A stretch of 64,000 bases of DNA from Ruminococcus flavefaciens MA2007 (GTDB lineage: Bacteria; Bacillota; Clostridia; Oscillospirales; Ruminococcaceae), in the NCBI RefSeq assembly GCF_000621845.1, contig NZ_JHXF01000009.1:124001-188000 (forward strand), written 5' to 3'. Position 1 is the stretch's first letter. Each line of letters starts with the position of its first letter. Position numbers and translations under genes: made by a program. The notes beneath the pieces were generated by a model. That model had not been told where the DNA came from. It saw only the letters and a program-made list of their open reading frames with translations, and did no database searches. Shown here in pieces: positions 49,657 to 58,001 of this stretch.

Positions 49657-52365
49657 TTATTTATCGTTTTTCTTGAGCTTAGCCATTTTATAGATGAAAA
49701 GCTCCAGCGAGATAAGCGCGATAACTGCCGCACCTGCTATAAGACCTACCTTGAGGAGTCCGCCGCTGTTCTTGTCGTCGTCCTTTTCATCGTCGGTCTT
49801 TTTCGCTTTTGTAGTCTTGGCAGTTGTTTTCTCGGTCTTGGTTTTCTTGGATTTTGTAGTTGTCGCTTCTTCCTTGTCGGACTTTTTGCCGTTTGTGTGT
49901 GGAGTAACGACGATTCCCTCGTCTGTAGCCTCCTGAGCTGTAAAGCCTGCCAGCCATGCAAGTGAAGCGTTCCAGTTGATAGTACATTCGTTTACAGACC
50001 ATGCCTCGATGTTGTCAAGATAGCATTTCTGAGGCGGTATCTTGCCCTTTTTCCAGCCTGAGCCCTGTACCCACGGATCCTGCATACCGGAGTTCGGACC
50101 GCCGCACATTACGCCGTTTGGCGCCTTGGGGAAAGTCTCGTCTATCTGTCTTGCCCAGTAGCGGTGGTGAGGATATTCAATAGCGTGAGTGCCGTAGCCT
50201 GTAACATAGGAGTAGTCCATAGCGTTTCTGCCGAGGATATAGTCCATACCGCCGATAGCTCCGTCAAGGTAGCTCTCGTCCTTTGTGAGCAGATAAGCGT
50301 AAGCTATAACGATAGCATTATCGGTCACGAATGAGTTAGAGCCCCAGATATAGCCCTCGTCGCTGTCGTTGTAGCTGAGCTTGCTCTGGCCGTAGGGGAC
50401 TCCGTAGCCCTGATTCTCTTCAAGTGAAATGAAGTTATCAGCTGCGGAAACGATAGCCTCCTGGATTATCTCAGCGTCGCCCTTGTCAAATTTATCGGTG
50501 TTGAGTGCCGCACTGAGAGTAGCAAGACCGCCTGTATTGCCCCAATCGAAGCTGCCGACAGTATCAACGCTTTCGCCGCCGCCTAAAGTCTGGGGGACAT
50601 CGAGGAAGAACTTGTTCTCTGTAGCCTCGTCGTAGTAGTCCTCGTCACCTGTGGTGATGAAAAGCTCCAGAGCAGCCCAGCAGAATTCGTCTTCAACGTC
50701 TGTGTCGCCGTATGCACCGCCGCCTATGGATTCATCAAGCGGAGCGTACATCTCGGGGTGCTTCTTTGCAGCCGCAAATGCATTTTTTGCAGCTGTGAGA
50801 CACTGCTCGGCGAAATCGCTGTCGTAGTCTTTCCACAGTCTTGCTGCCTGAGCTCCGCAGGCTGCCAGATTAAGAGTTGCTGCAGTCGTCGGAGGCTTGA
50901 CGATACGCTTCATATCGTCGTCGGCAGGCGCGATTCCGAGAGCAGTCCACTTCTCGTCGTGAGCCTTGTGGTAAGCCATGCCCTTGTATTCGCCGCTTTC
51001 GACTATCATTTTCAGCATCCATTCCATTTCCCAGCGGGCTTCGTCGAGAAGGTCGGGAGTGCCGTTTGTGTTTTCGGGAAGAAGCATTGTTCCGTCGCCG
51101 TAAGCGTCCTCAAAGCCGTATTTGAGAGCTGTTTCATATTGGTTCTGCATGAGCCAGAGGGAGAAGCCGCCGTTTACAACATACTTACCGTGGTCGCCTG
51201 CGTCATACCAGCCGCCTGTAACGTCTATAGAGCCGCTGCTGCCGCTGTAGCCCCATGTCTGCTCTATCTCAGCCATATCCTTGGGGTGACCTGCTGCACG
51301 GGCAAGCTCGGAAGCCTCGCCTGAGGAGATGAAATCGCTCTCTATTTCGATACCGCTTCTGTTCTGGTAGAAGTAGTTGAGGGAATCATAAAGCAGGCTG
51401 GAATAAGTCTCCGAGCCGCATATCTCGAAGTCGCGGCTTTCGGAGCCGTCCTCTGCTTCGATATGGTATGTACCTTCCTTGTCAAGGTCGGTGAAGTCGA
51501 TGATATGTACTTCGTCATCTGAGTCCTTGTCGTGACCAAAGGGAGTGCTCTTGCCTTCGTATACGGTCTTGCCTGACTCGTCAATTACCTCGAAGTCAAC
51601 AGGCTTTGAGGAGTCGCTTAGGAGAGTAGCTTTTTTGGCTCTTTTTGGGAAGTAGCAGACCTGGTTGGTGAGAATGCCTGCACGCTCCCAGACCTCAGCC
51701 GAAGGGTAGTCGTTCTCGTCGCCTGAGAGGTCGATGAGGGACATATTGTCGAATTTTATCTCTGTGCCGGCAGGGAAGCAGTCACCGTTGGTGTACTGAC
51801 CGTCGCCGCCGAGGTGGAACGCCCATTCCGCAACATCAAGGGACTTGTCTGCTGTAAATGTAAGGTCTACCTTTTTAGTCTCGTTTTTGCCTATCTGTAT
51901 GCAGTCCCATGTGCTGTTGAAGTCGGGGCCGCCGTCAGCCATCATATTGTGCCAGATCTCTACGTCGCCGTCTAAGTTGCCTATCTTGGTGTAGTACTTT
52001 CCGCTCTCCGAGGGGGTTATCTCATAGGATACCTTGTACTTGTGTCCCGAAACTATCTTCAGTCCTCTGTGTCTGAACTGACAGTCCCAGCGGTCCTCGC
52101 CGCCTCGCGAAGCTCCGCCCGGATTTACGATAGTCACGGTGTAAGCGCCCTTTTCGATCTTGAAGTCCATTTCACCGGGGGCGGACTCTACAATGTGCCA
52201 CGGGAGTCCTACTCCGTTTTCAAAGTCTGTCTGACCGAGCTGCTGACCTGCATTCGCATTGAGGGGAGCGAACTGCATTCCTGCGGGGCATACAGCGCCT
52301 GCCGCAACAACCACAGCAGCAAGAGCCGAAACAGCTCTGCAAGCAGTTATTTTTTTCTTTTTCAT
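49657..52365 (-). CDS. Membrane-anchored CBM4-Ig-GH9 cellulase
   Basis: 902 residues. A signal peptide covers about 1-38. A CBM4/9-like module is at about 40-215, an Ig-like CelD_N domain at about 225-315, and the GH9 catalytic barrel at about 320-820. Catalytic Asp388 and Asp391 lie in WYDAGDHG, and proton donor Glu793 is in VNECTINWN; the HHRYW histidine region is present. Instead of a dockerin the C-terminus has a Lys/Thr/Asp-rich linker (about 825-865), one membrane helix (about 870-890) and a basic end (KLKKNDK). It therefore acts as an endo- or processive glucanase held on the cell membrane. RBS CGGAGG; a likely promoter is TTTACA-17-TAAAGT near 52410-52440 on the minus strand. Confidence 0.93.
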   Translation of the reverse strand: MKKKKITACRAVSALAAVVVAAGAVCPAGMQFAPLNANAGQQLGQTDFENGVGLPWHIVESAPGEMDFKIEKGAYTVTIVNPGGASRGGEDRWDCQFRHRGLKIVSGHKYKVSYEITPSESGKYYTKIGNLDGDVEIWHNMMADGGPDFNSTWDCIQIGKNETKKVDLTFTADKSLDVAEWAFHLGGDGQYTNGDCFPAGTEIKFDNMSLIDLSGDENDYPSAEVWERAGILTNQVCYFPKRAKKATLLSDSSKPVDFEVIDESGKTVYEGKSTPFGHDKDSDDEVHIIDFTDLDKEGTYHIEAEDGSESRDFEICGSETYSSLLYDSLNYFYQNRSGIEIESDFISSGEASELARAAGHPKDMAEIEQTWGYSGSSGSIDVTGGWYDAGDHGKYVVNGGFSLWLMQNQYETALKYGFEDAYGDGTMLLPENTNGTPDLLDEARWEMEWMLKMIVESGEYKGMAYHKAHDEKWTALGIAPADDDMKRIVKPPTTAATLNLAACGAQAARLWKDYDSDFAEQCLTAAKNAFAAAKKHPEMYAPLDESIGGGAYGDTDVEDEFCWAALELFITTGDEDYYDEATENKFFLDVPQTLGGGESVDTVGSFDWGNTGGLATLSAALNTDKFDKGDAEIIQEAIVSAADNFISLEENQGYGVPYGQSKLSYNDSDEGYIWGSNSFVTDNAIVIAYAYLLTKDESYLDGAIGGMDYILGRNAMDYSYVTGYGTHAIEYPHHRYWARQIDETFPKAPNGVMCGGPNSGMQDPWVQGSGWKKGKIPPQKCYLDNIEAWSVNECTINWNASLAWLAGFTAQEATDEGIVVTPHTNGKKSDKEEATTTKSKKTKTEKTTAKTTKAKKTDDEKDDDKNSGGLLKVGLIAGAAVIALISLELFIYKMAKLKKNDK

Positions 52366-52651
52366 GCTTTAAACCTCCGTTTTCTGCAATTTTTCCACTA
52401 TATACTTTAATACTTTTTATATTAGTTGTAAAGCGCAGCAATAGAAAATTTACAATTTGTCCCTATAAAACGGCATTTTGCTCATATTCATAGTCTTTAC
52501 TTAAAATATTTCGGCTATTTAGACTATTTCCGCAAAATATGCACGAAATGTCATATTTCAGCAATTTGTGCACTTGATTTATTTGTTTCGTTGTGATATA
52601 ATTAAATTCGTATGGATTATCTGTGCTTACTTTATTAACAGGAGTTATGGT

Positions 52652-53236
52652 ATGAACCATATTTTTTATCTTATGGGCAAGAGTTCATCGGGAAAGGATA
52701 CCGTTTACAGCCGTATCCTCGAAGATTCAGAGCTTATCCCCATTGTTCTCTACACTACCCGTCCCATTCGTGCAGGCGAGCGCGAGGGCGTTGAGTATCA
52801 TTTCGTTGATGATGAGCGTTTCAATGCCATGAGGGACAGCGGCGAGGTAATAGAATGGCGTACATATGATACAAAATGCGGCAAATGGTCTTATTTTACC
52901 GCAAAGGACAGTATCAGCACCGACAGGGGGGACCGGATCGGTATCGGTACGCTGGAGTCTTATCTGAAAATAAAGGAATATCTCGGTGATGAGGTGCTTA
53001 TCCCTGTCTATATCGAAGTAGACGACGATATAAGATTCCTCAGGGCTGTGGAAAGAGAAAAAAGGCAGTCGGCTCCAAAATATGCGGAGCTGTGCAGGCG
53101 TTTCCTTGCTGACAATGAGGACTTTTCCGATGAAAAGCTCAGAGAGGCAGGAGTTACAAAACGTTTTTCAAACAACGGCAGTCTCGAAGAGTGTCTGTCT
53201 GCTGTAAAAAAATATATATGTGATTTTCAGGAATGA
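52652..53236 (+). CDS. Guanylate-kinase-like P-loop protein
   Basis: 194 residues. P-loop GKSSSGKDT at the N-terminus, then YTTRPIRAGEREGVEYHFVDDERF, which is the GMP-binding signature of guanylate kinase. The rest is less conserved (the lid and the FLRAVEREKRQ region). It may be a divergent guanylate kinase or a kinase for another nucleotide; the main housekeeping gmk may lie elsewhere. Start ATG 52652 has AGGAG 7 bases before it; the frame is open upstream without RBS. It overlaps no gene, but the next gene starts only 44 bases after it. Confidence 0.8.
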   Translation: MNHIFYLMGKSSSGKDTVYSRILEDSELIPIVLYTTRPIRAGEREGVEYHFVDDERFNAMRDSGEVIEWRTYDTKCGKWSYFTAKDSISTDRGDRIGIGTLESYLKIKEYLGDEVLIPVYIEVDDDIRFLRAVEREKRQSAPKYAELCRRFLADNEDFSDEKLREAGVTKRFSNNGSLEECLSAVKKYICDFQE

Positions 53237-53279
53237 TTTTTGTGGTATCCGTTGGAAAGCGGAATTAGGGAGGTTTATT

Positions 53280-54806
53280 GTGAGTTTGGAAAATTATTAC
53301 TGCGAGTGTGCAAAGAGAACTATGATAATAGGCGGCGGCGTAGCCTGTGAAATGCTTCTCAAGGAGATATTCAACGCTCAGAAGTCGCCTTACACTGACG
53401 ATAAATATTCTGCTCAGTTCAACCCTGTGTGCATTATCGACAACGATTGCCATAAGGTTGGTAAGGAGATAATGGGCGTCAAGGTCGTAGGCAGAGAAGA
53501 TGAGATAGTTAAGTACGCTAAGGAGTTTGAGATAGAGCAGCTCATTCTTGCTATACCGTCACTTACTTCGGACGAGCGCAAGGCTGTTATAGATATCTGT
53601 AACGAGACAAAGCTGCCCCTTAAAATTGTTCCGTTTATCGGTACTCTTATACTTGATGATTCGGCAACTCTGCTCGGTCAGGTACACGATATCAAGGTCG
53701 AGGAGCTCCTCGGACGCGATCCTATCAAGTTTGACAACAAGGACATAAGAAACTTCGTCAGCGGCAAAAGATGTATGGTAACAGGCGGCGGCGGAAGTAT
53801 CGGCTCGGAGCTTGTTCGCCAGATCTGCAAATATAACCCTAAGCAGGTAATAATCGTTGATATCTACGAGAATAACGCCTACGAGATACAGCAGGAGCTT
53901 GTAATGGAGTACGGCGAGAACCTCCACCTTGTAACCCTTATCGCTTCTGTTCGCGATTATTACCGCATGAACCAGATATTCGAGAAGTACAAGCCTGAGA
54001 TAGTATTCCATGCAGCTGCACACAAGCACGTGCCGCTTATGGAGGCTTCTCCTATGGAGGCTATCAAGAACAACGTTATTGGTACATTTAACGTTGCTTC
54101 ACTTGCACAGTTCCATGATGTAAAGAAGTTCGTTATGATTTCCACCGATAAAGCAGTAAACCCCACCAACGCAATGGGCGCTTCAAAGCGCTGCTGCGAG
54201 ATGATAGTTCAGTACCTTTCTCAGCAGCATGAAGGCAGAACCGAGTTCGTTACCACACGTTTCGGAAACGTACTCGGCTCAAACGGCTCTGTTATACCGC
54301 TCTTTAAGAAGCAGATAGAGCAGGGCAAGCCTGTAACTGTTACCCATGAGGATATTATCCGCTACTTTATGACTATCCCCGAGGCTGTAAGCCTTGTTAT
54401 GGAGGCAGCTGCCATTGCTCACGGCGGTGAGATATTCGTTCTTGATATGGGACAGCCTGTCAAGATAGTTACTCTTGCCGAGAACCTTATCAGAATGTAC
54501 GGCAAGGTGCCATATAAAGATGTACCTATCGTATTCACAGGACTTCGTCCGGGTGAGAAGATAAAGGAAGAGCTTCTTATGGACGAGGAGGGACTGCAAA
54601 AGACCTCAAACAAGCTCATTTTCATCGGCAAGCAGATAGATATAGATGAGGACCACTTCGCTTCGCGTCTTAAAAAGCTTCGTGACGCCGCACAGCTCAA
54701 TGATGAAGAGGTCGCTATATCAGCTCTCCATGAAATGGTACCTACATTCATAACTCCCGAGGAGTTCAACAGAATGCAGAGAGAAAAGAACGCTGTAACC
54801 GAATAA
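53280..54806 (+). CDS. CapD/FlaA1-type nucleotide-sugar dehydratase-epimerase without membrane helices
   Basis: 508 residues from GTG 53280 (AGGGAGG upstream). The N-terminal Rossmann-like domain (about 10-140: MIIGGGVACEMLL, PVCIIDND) resembles the CoA-binding-like module of this group. The catalytic short-chain-dehydrogenase domain (about 160-450) has TGGGGSIGSELVRQ for NAD(P), AAAHKHVPLME and STDKAVNPTNAMGASKR, where the SxxK-type residues replace the usual YxxxK. Close relatives are UDP-GlcNAc 4,6-dehydratases or 5-inverting epimerases for glycan synthesis. Most have four N-terminal helices; these are missing here. Confidence 0.88.
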   Translation: MSLENYYCECAKRTMIIGGGVACEMLLKEIFNAQKSPYTDDKYSAQFNPVCIIDNDCHKVGKEIMGVKVVGREDEIVKYAKEFEIEQLILAIPSLTSDERKAVIDICNETKLPLKIVPFIGTLILDDSATLLGQVHDIKVEELLGRDPIKFDNKDIRNFVSGKRCMVTGGGGSIGSELVRQICKYNPKQVIIVDIYENNAYEIQQELVMEYGENLHLVTLIASVRDYYRMNQIFEKYKPEIVFHAAAHKHVPLMEASPMEAIKNNVIGTFNVASLAQFHDVKKFVMISTDKAVNPTNAMGASKRCCEMIVQYLSQQHEGRTEFVTTRFGNVLGSNGSVIPLFKKQIEQGKPVTVTHEDIIRYFMTIPEAVSLVMEAAAIAHGGEIFVLDMGQPVKIVTLAENLIRMYGKVPYKDVPIVFTGLRPGEKIKEELLMDEEGLQKTSNKLIFIGKQIDIDEDHFASRLKKLRDAAQLNDEEVAISALHEMVPTFITPEEFNRMQREKNAVTE

Positions 54807-54815
54807 TTGATGATA

Positions 54816-54851
54816 ACTGCACTGAGATATCCTGTCTCAGTGCAGTTTTTG
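54816..54851 (+). terminator. Terminator of the CapD-like gene
   Basis: Perfect 12-base arms ACTGCACTGAGA (54816-54827) and TCTCAGTGCAGT (54835-54846) and a T run. Confidence 0.9.
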
Positions 54852-54891
54852 TTTTAAAGTAAAGATTTATTGTAAATTTTCTTTTCATTTC

Positions 54892-54920
54892 TTGCTATTT
54901 TTGATATCTTATGTTATAAT
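54892..54920 (+). promoter_or_regulatory. Promoter of the mscS operon
   Basis: -35 TTGCTA (54892-54897), a 17-base spacer, and -10 TATAAT (54915-54920), 40 bases before the TTG start. Confidence 0.68.
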
Positions 54921-54959
54921 TAATTATGATTAATCATTTTTTCTGGAGATGATGATATT

Positions 54960-55880
54960 TTGACATCTTTTTACAGCCTTACCGAAGAGGTTTCGGATAT
55001 AGTTACAGAGGAGGCTTCCGCCGATACCACAAATGAGGTCATGGGAAGCATACAGGAATCCGTGGAAAAGACCTCGGGCATTCTCAATGACGGACTTGGC
55101 TATATACAGAAAGCGCTCCCGACGGTGATAATTGCTCTTGTTATACTGATAGTTGGCATACTTATCTCAAAGCTCATTGCAAAGATAGTCGGCAAGGCGG
55201 TTTCAAAGTCCAATGTAAACGGTGCGGCTAAGAGCTTTCTTGTGTCGCTGATAAAGATAATTCTCTATATCGCAGTCATAATCATGGCACTTTCGGTGCT
55301 GAATGTGCCTATGTCGTCGATAATCACCATACTTGGTGCGGCAGGACTTGCTATCAGCTTGGCACTGCAAAGCTGTCTTTCCAACCTCAGCGGCGGATTT
55401 ATCATACTCTTCACTAAGCCATTTACTACGGGAGATATCATAGAGCTTGATGACTCTGTGGGAACAGTCCGTGATATCGGTATATTCTATACTAAGATAG
55501 TGACATTTGACAACAAGACAGTATTTATCCCAAACGGCAAGGTAACAGACGCTAAGATAGTCAATTACACAGAGACTCCCACAAGGCGTATCGACCTTAC
55601 TTTCGATATCAGCTACAGCACTGATTTCGGCAAAGCCCGTGATGTGATACTTGAAATAATCTCGAATGAGAAGCTTATACTAAAGACTCCCGAGCCGATA
55701 GTACGCATGAGCGCACATAATAGCAGTTCAATTTCCATTGATGTTCTTGTCTGGGTAAACAATGCTGATTACCTGACAGAGCGCTATAATATGACCGAGG
55801 CAGTAAAAGCTGCCTTTGATGAGAACGGTATCGTGATACCATTCCCACAGCTGGATATTCACGTAAAGGATAAGGTTTAA
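54960..55880 (+). CDS. mscS: Small-conductance mechanosensitive channel (MscS family)
   Basis: 306 residues. Three membrane helices (about 45-70, 85-110 and 115-140) are followed by the soluble vestibule domain. The pore helix is GAAGLAISLALQSCLSNLSGG, the Gly/Ala-packed TM3 of MscS, and then FTTGDIIELDDSVGTVRDIGIFYT and FIPNGKV, which are conserved in the beta domain. It opens under membrane tension to release solutes in osmotic downshock. The start is TTG 54960, with GGAG about 12 bases upstream. It shares one base with the next gene (TAATG), so it heads an operon. Confidence 0.93.
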   Translation: MTSFYSLTEEVSDIVTEEASADTTNEVMGSIQESVEKTSGILNDGLGYIQKALPTVIIALVILIVGILISKLIAKIVGKAVSKSNVNGAAKSFLVSLIKIILYIAVIIMALSVLNVPMSSIITILGAAGLAISLALQSCLSNLSGGFIILFTKPFTTGDIIELDDSVGTVRDIGIFYTKIVTFDNKTVFIPNGKVTDAKIVNYTETPTRRIDLTFDISYSTDFGKARDVILEIISNEKLILKTPEPIVRMSAHNSSSISIDVLVWVNNADYLTERYNMTEAVKAAFDENGIVIPFPQLDIHVKDKV

Positions 55881-56755
55881 TGGCTGAAAACAAGCAGAAA
55901 AAAGCTCCGACAAAAAAGACAGAAACTGACAAGCCGAAGAAAAAATCACATTTATGGCTGTGGATACTGATTTTCATAGTGTGGCTGTTTGGCAACTATA
56001 CGCTGAATACCAACAAGACTTCCATTACCTCGCCAAAGGTGAGCAGTAAGGTGCGTTTCGCCGTTATAAGCGACCAGCACGCTACGAAGCACGGTATAAA
56101 GAACAGCAAAATAGTTGAGAAAATAAAGGACGCTTCTCCTGATATCGTATTTATCCTCGGCGATATGTACACGCGAAAGAGCGACTGGGAGCTGATACAG
56201 AAGCCCATTGACCTTACCGCAGATTTAGTCTCCGCAGGCTATCCGGTTTACTGCGTAACAGGCGAGCATGACACCGATGAGCGTTATGTCGCGGAGCTGA
56301 AAAAGGTCGGAGCCCACGTTCTCAGCTATGATGAGGAGACTATTGACGTAAAGGGAAACAGAATCCATATAATGGGCATAGACAACGTATATTACAGTCC
56401 TACATTTGACCTGAATACAGCTTTTTCTCTTGATGACAGCTGTTATAATGTTCTCCTTGCGCATATCCCGAATTATGATAAGTTTGCGGATTTCGGCGCA
56501 GACCTTACCCTGTGCGGAGATACTCACGGAGAAATGGCACAGCTCCCGTTCGGAGCAGGCCCGCTGTACTGTTCGGAAAACAAAACATGGCTTCCCAAGC
56601 TTCTTCACAAGGAGCAGAAGATATATGACAAAGGATTCTTTGACTATGAGGGCGGAACGATGTTCATAACTTCGGGCATAGGAGTTTATCCTGCGCCTGT
56701 GCGTTTCAACAACCGTCCCGAGGTAGTCATTATGGATATCAGACCAAAGGGGTGA
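55880..56755 (+). CDS. Membrane-anchored metallophosphoesterase with GEHD motif
   Basis: 291 residues. A Lys-rich cytoplasmic tail and one helix (about 28-47) precede the phosphoesterase domain: VISDQHA, ILGDMY, TGEHD, LLAHIPN and CGDTHGE. The third motif is normally GNHD/E; the Asn that contacts metal and phosphate is Glu here, so the chemistry may differ or be reduced. It is coupled to mscS by a 1-base overlap and lies 4 bases before a flavoprotein gene. It is a relative of the protein at 27047-27880 but not a close duplicate. Confidence 0.85.
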   Translation: MAENKQKKAPTKKTETDKPKKKSHLWLWILIFIVWLFGNYTLNTNKTSITSPKVSSKVRFAVISDQHATKHGIKNSKIVEKIKDASPDIVFILGDMYTRKSDWELIQKPIDLTADLVSAGYPVYCVTGEHDTDERYVAELKKVGAHVLSYDEETIDVKGNRIHIMGIDNVYYSPTFDLNTAFSLDDSCYNVLLAHIPNYDKFADFGADLTLCGDTHGEMAQLPFGAGPLYCSENKTWLPKLLHKEQKIYDKGFFDYEGGTMFITSGIGVYPAPVRFNNRPEVVIMDIRPKG

Positions 56756-56759
56756 AAAT

Positions 56760-58001
56760 ATGAGTAAAATCACAGATATCGCCGTTATAGGGGGCGGCGC
56801 GTCGGGACTTGCAGCTGCTATCGAAGCAAAAAACGTCATGCCAAAGGCAAGGGTAGTCATTCTTGAAAAGCTTGACCGCGTAGGCAAGAAGCTTCTTGCT
56901 ACAGGCAACGGCAGATGCAATCTCAGCAACATGGATATGGGCTCACATCATTATCACGGCAGCGTGAAGAATGTGATGCGCATAATCAACGGTACTCCCA
57001 CAGCCAAGGAATTCTTCGGAAGTATCGGCGTTGTGTGCTCTGCTGATTCAAAGGGCAGGATATATCCGCGCAGCAACAGTGCGGCTACAGTGCTGAATGC
57101 TCTGCGTCTTCGTGCAAAGGAGCTCGGCATAATCGAGCGCTGCGGCTTTGAAGCCAACTTTATCGAGAGTACTCCCGACTGCTTCAGAATATCCTCGGAA
57201 AAGGGCGAGAAGTACCCCTGCAAGCGCGTTATCGTTGCAGCAGGCGGCTATGCAGCACCTCAGTTCGGAACTGACGGCAGCGTAATAAGACTTCTCCGCA
57301 GCAACGGCTGTCACACCACAAAGATATGCCCTGCTGTAGCGCCTTTGCGTGTACGTCCCGAGCTTCTCAAGGGACTAAAGGGAGTTCGTGCCAAGGGCAA
57401 AGTCACGGCTCTTTCCGCAGGCAGGATACTAAAAGAAGAAACAGGCGAGATACAGTTTACGGAGAGCTCTCTGTCGGGTATCTGTGTTTTCAATATGGCT
57501 CATCTTATATCACAGTACGACGGCAAACTGACGCTTCGTCTTGACCTTGCCTCGGATATGGATATGGAACAGCTTGTGGGCTATCTCCGTATCATACAGT
57601 ATCAGCGCAGCAGCTGTACCTTAGAGGAGCTTCTCACAGGACTTTTCGTCCGCAATCTTGCGTTTTATCTGACAAAACGCGCTCTTGGAAAGCCGCTTAC
57701 CGAGTCAATTTCAGCTTTAAAGGAAGCCGACCTGCGTACAATAGCACAGCTCATAAAGAATCTGGATTTTGAAGTTCTCGGCAGTGCACCGTGGAAAGAA
57801 GCACAGGTCACATCAGGCGGCATAAGCGGTGACTGCGTTGACGAGCAGCTCCAGCTGAGAGGAGCAAAGGGCATATTCCTCTGCGGCGAGATACTTGACG
57901 TTGACGGCGACTGCGGCGGATACAATCTCCAGTGGGCTTGGTCATCGGGTATCATGGCTGGCAGATGCTGTGCAAATTCTCTGAGAGGAGCGCTTTTATG
58001 A
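56760..58001 (+). CDS. FAD-dependent oxidoreductase, HI0933/BaiN family
   Basis: 413 residues. N-terminal dinucleotide-binding motif GGGASGLAAAIEAK, then the family signature KKLLATGNGRCNLSN, VVAAGGYAAPQFGTDGSV and the C-terminal GLY-like FAD segment (LCGEILDVDGDCGGYNLQWAWSSG). Members are cytoplasmic flavoproteins; BaiN is named for bile-acid hydrogenation in Clostridium, but that role should not be carried over. The end overlaps the next flavoprotein gene by 4 bases (ATGA), so the two are coupled. Confidence 0.9.
   Translation: MSKITDIAVIGGGASGLAAAIEAKNVMPKARVVILEKLDRVGKKLLATGNGRCNLSNMDMGSHHYHGSVKNVMRIINGTPTAKEFFGSIGVVCSADSKGRIYPRSNSAATVLNALRLRAKELGIIERCGFEANFIESTPDCFRISSEKGEKYPCKRVIVAAGGYAAPQFGTDGSVIRLLRSNGCHTTKICPAVAPLRVRPELLKGLKGVRAKGKVTALSAGRILKEETGEIQFTESSLSGICVFNMAHLISQYDGKLTLRLDLASDMDMEQLVGYLRIIQYQRSSCTLEELLTGLFVRNLAFYLTKRALGKPLTESISALKEADLRTIAQLIKNLDFEVLGSAPWKEAQVTSGGISGDCVDEQLQLRGAKGIFLCGEILDVDGDCGGYNLQWAWSSGIMAGRCCANSLRGALL

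Noticed and set aside
52568-52651. Upstream extension of the guanylate-kinase-like protein
   Set aside because: The P-loop is normally near the N-terminus, and AGGAG precedes ATG 52652; the extension has no RBS.
57932-57997. Upstream extension of the COG2509-like flavoprotein
   Set aside because: The ATG at 57998 has a good SD and forms the usual ATGA overlap; the extension lies inside the preceding gene.
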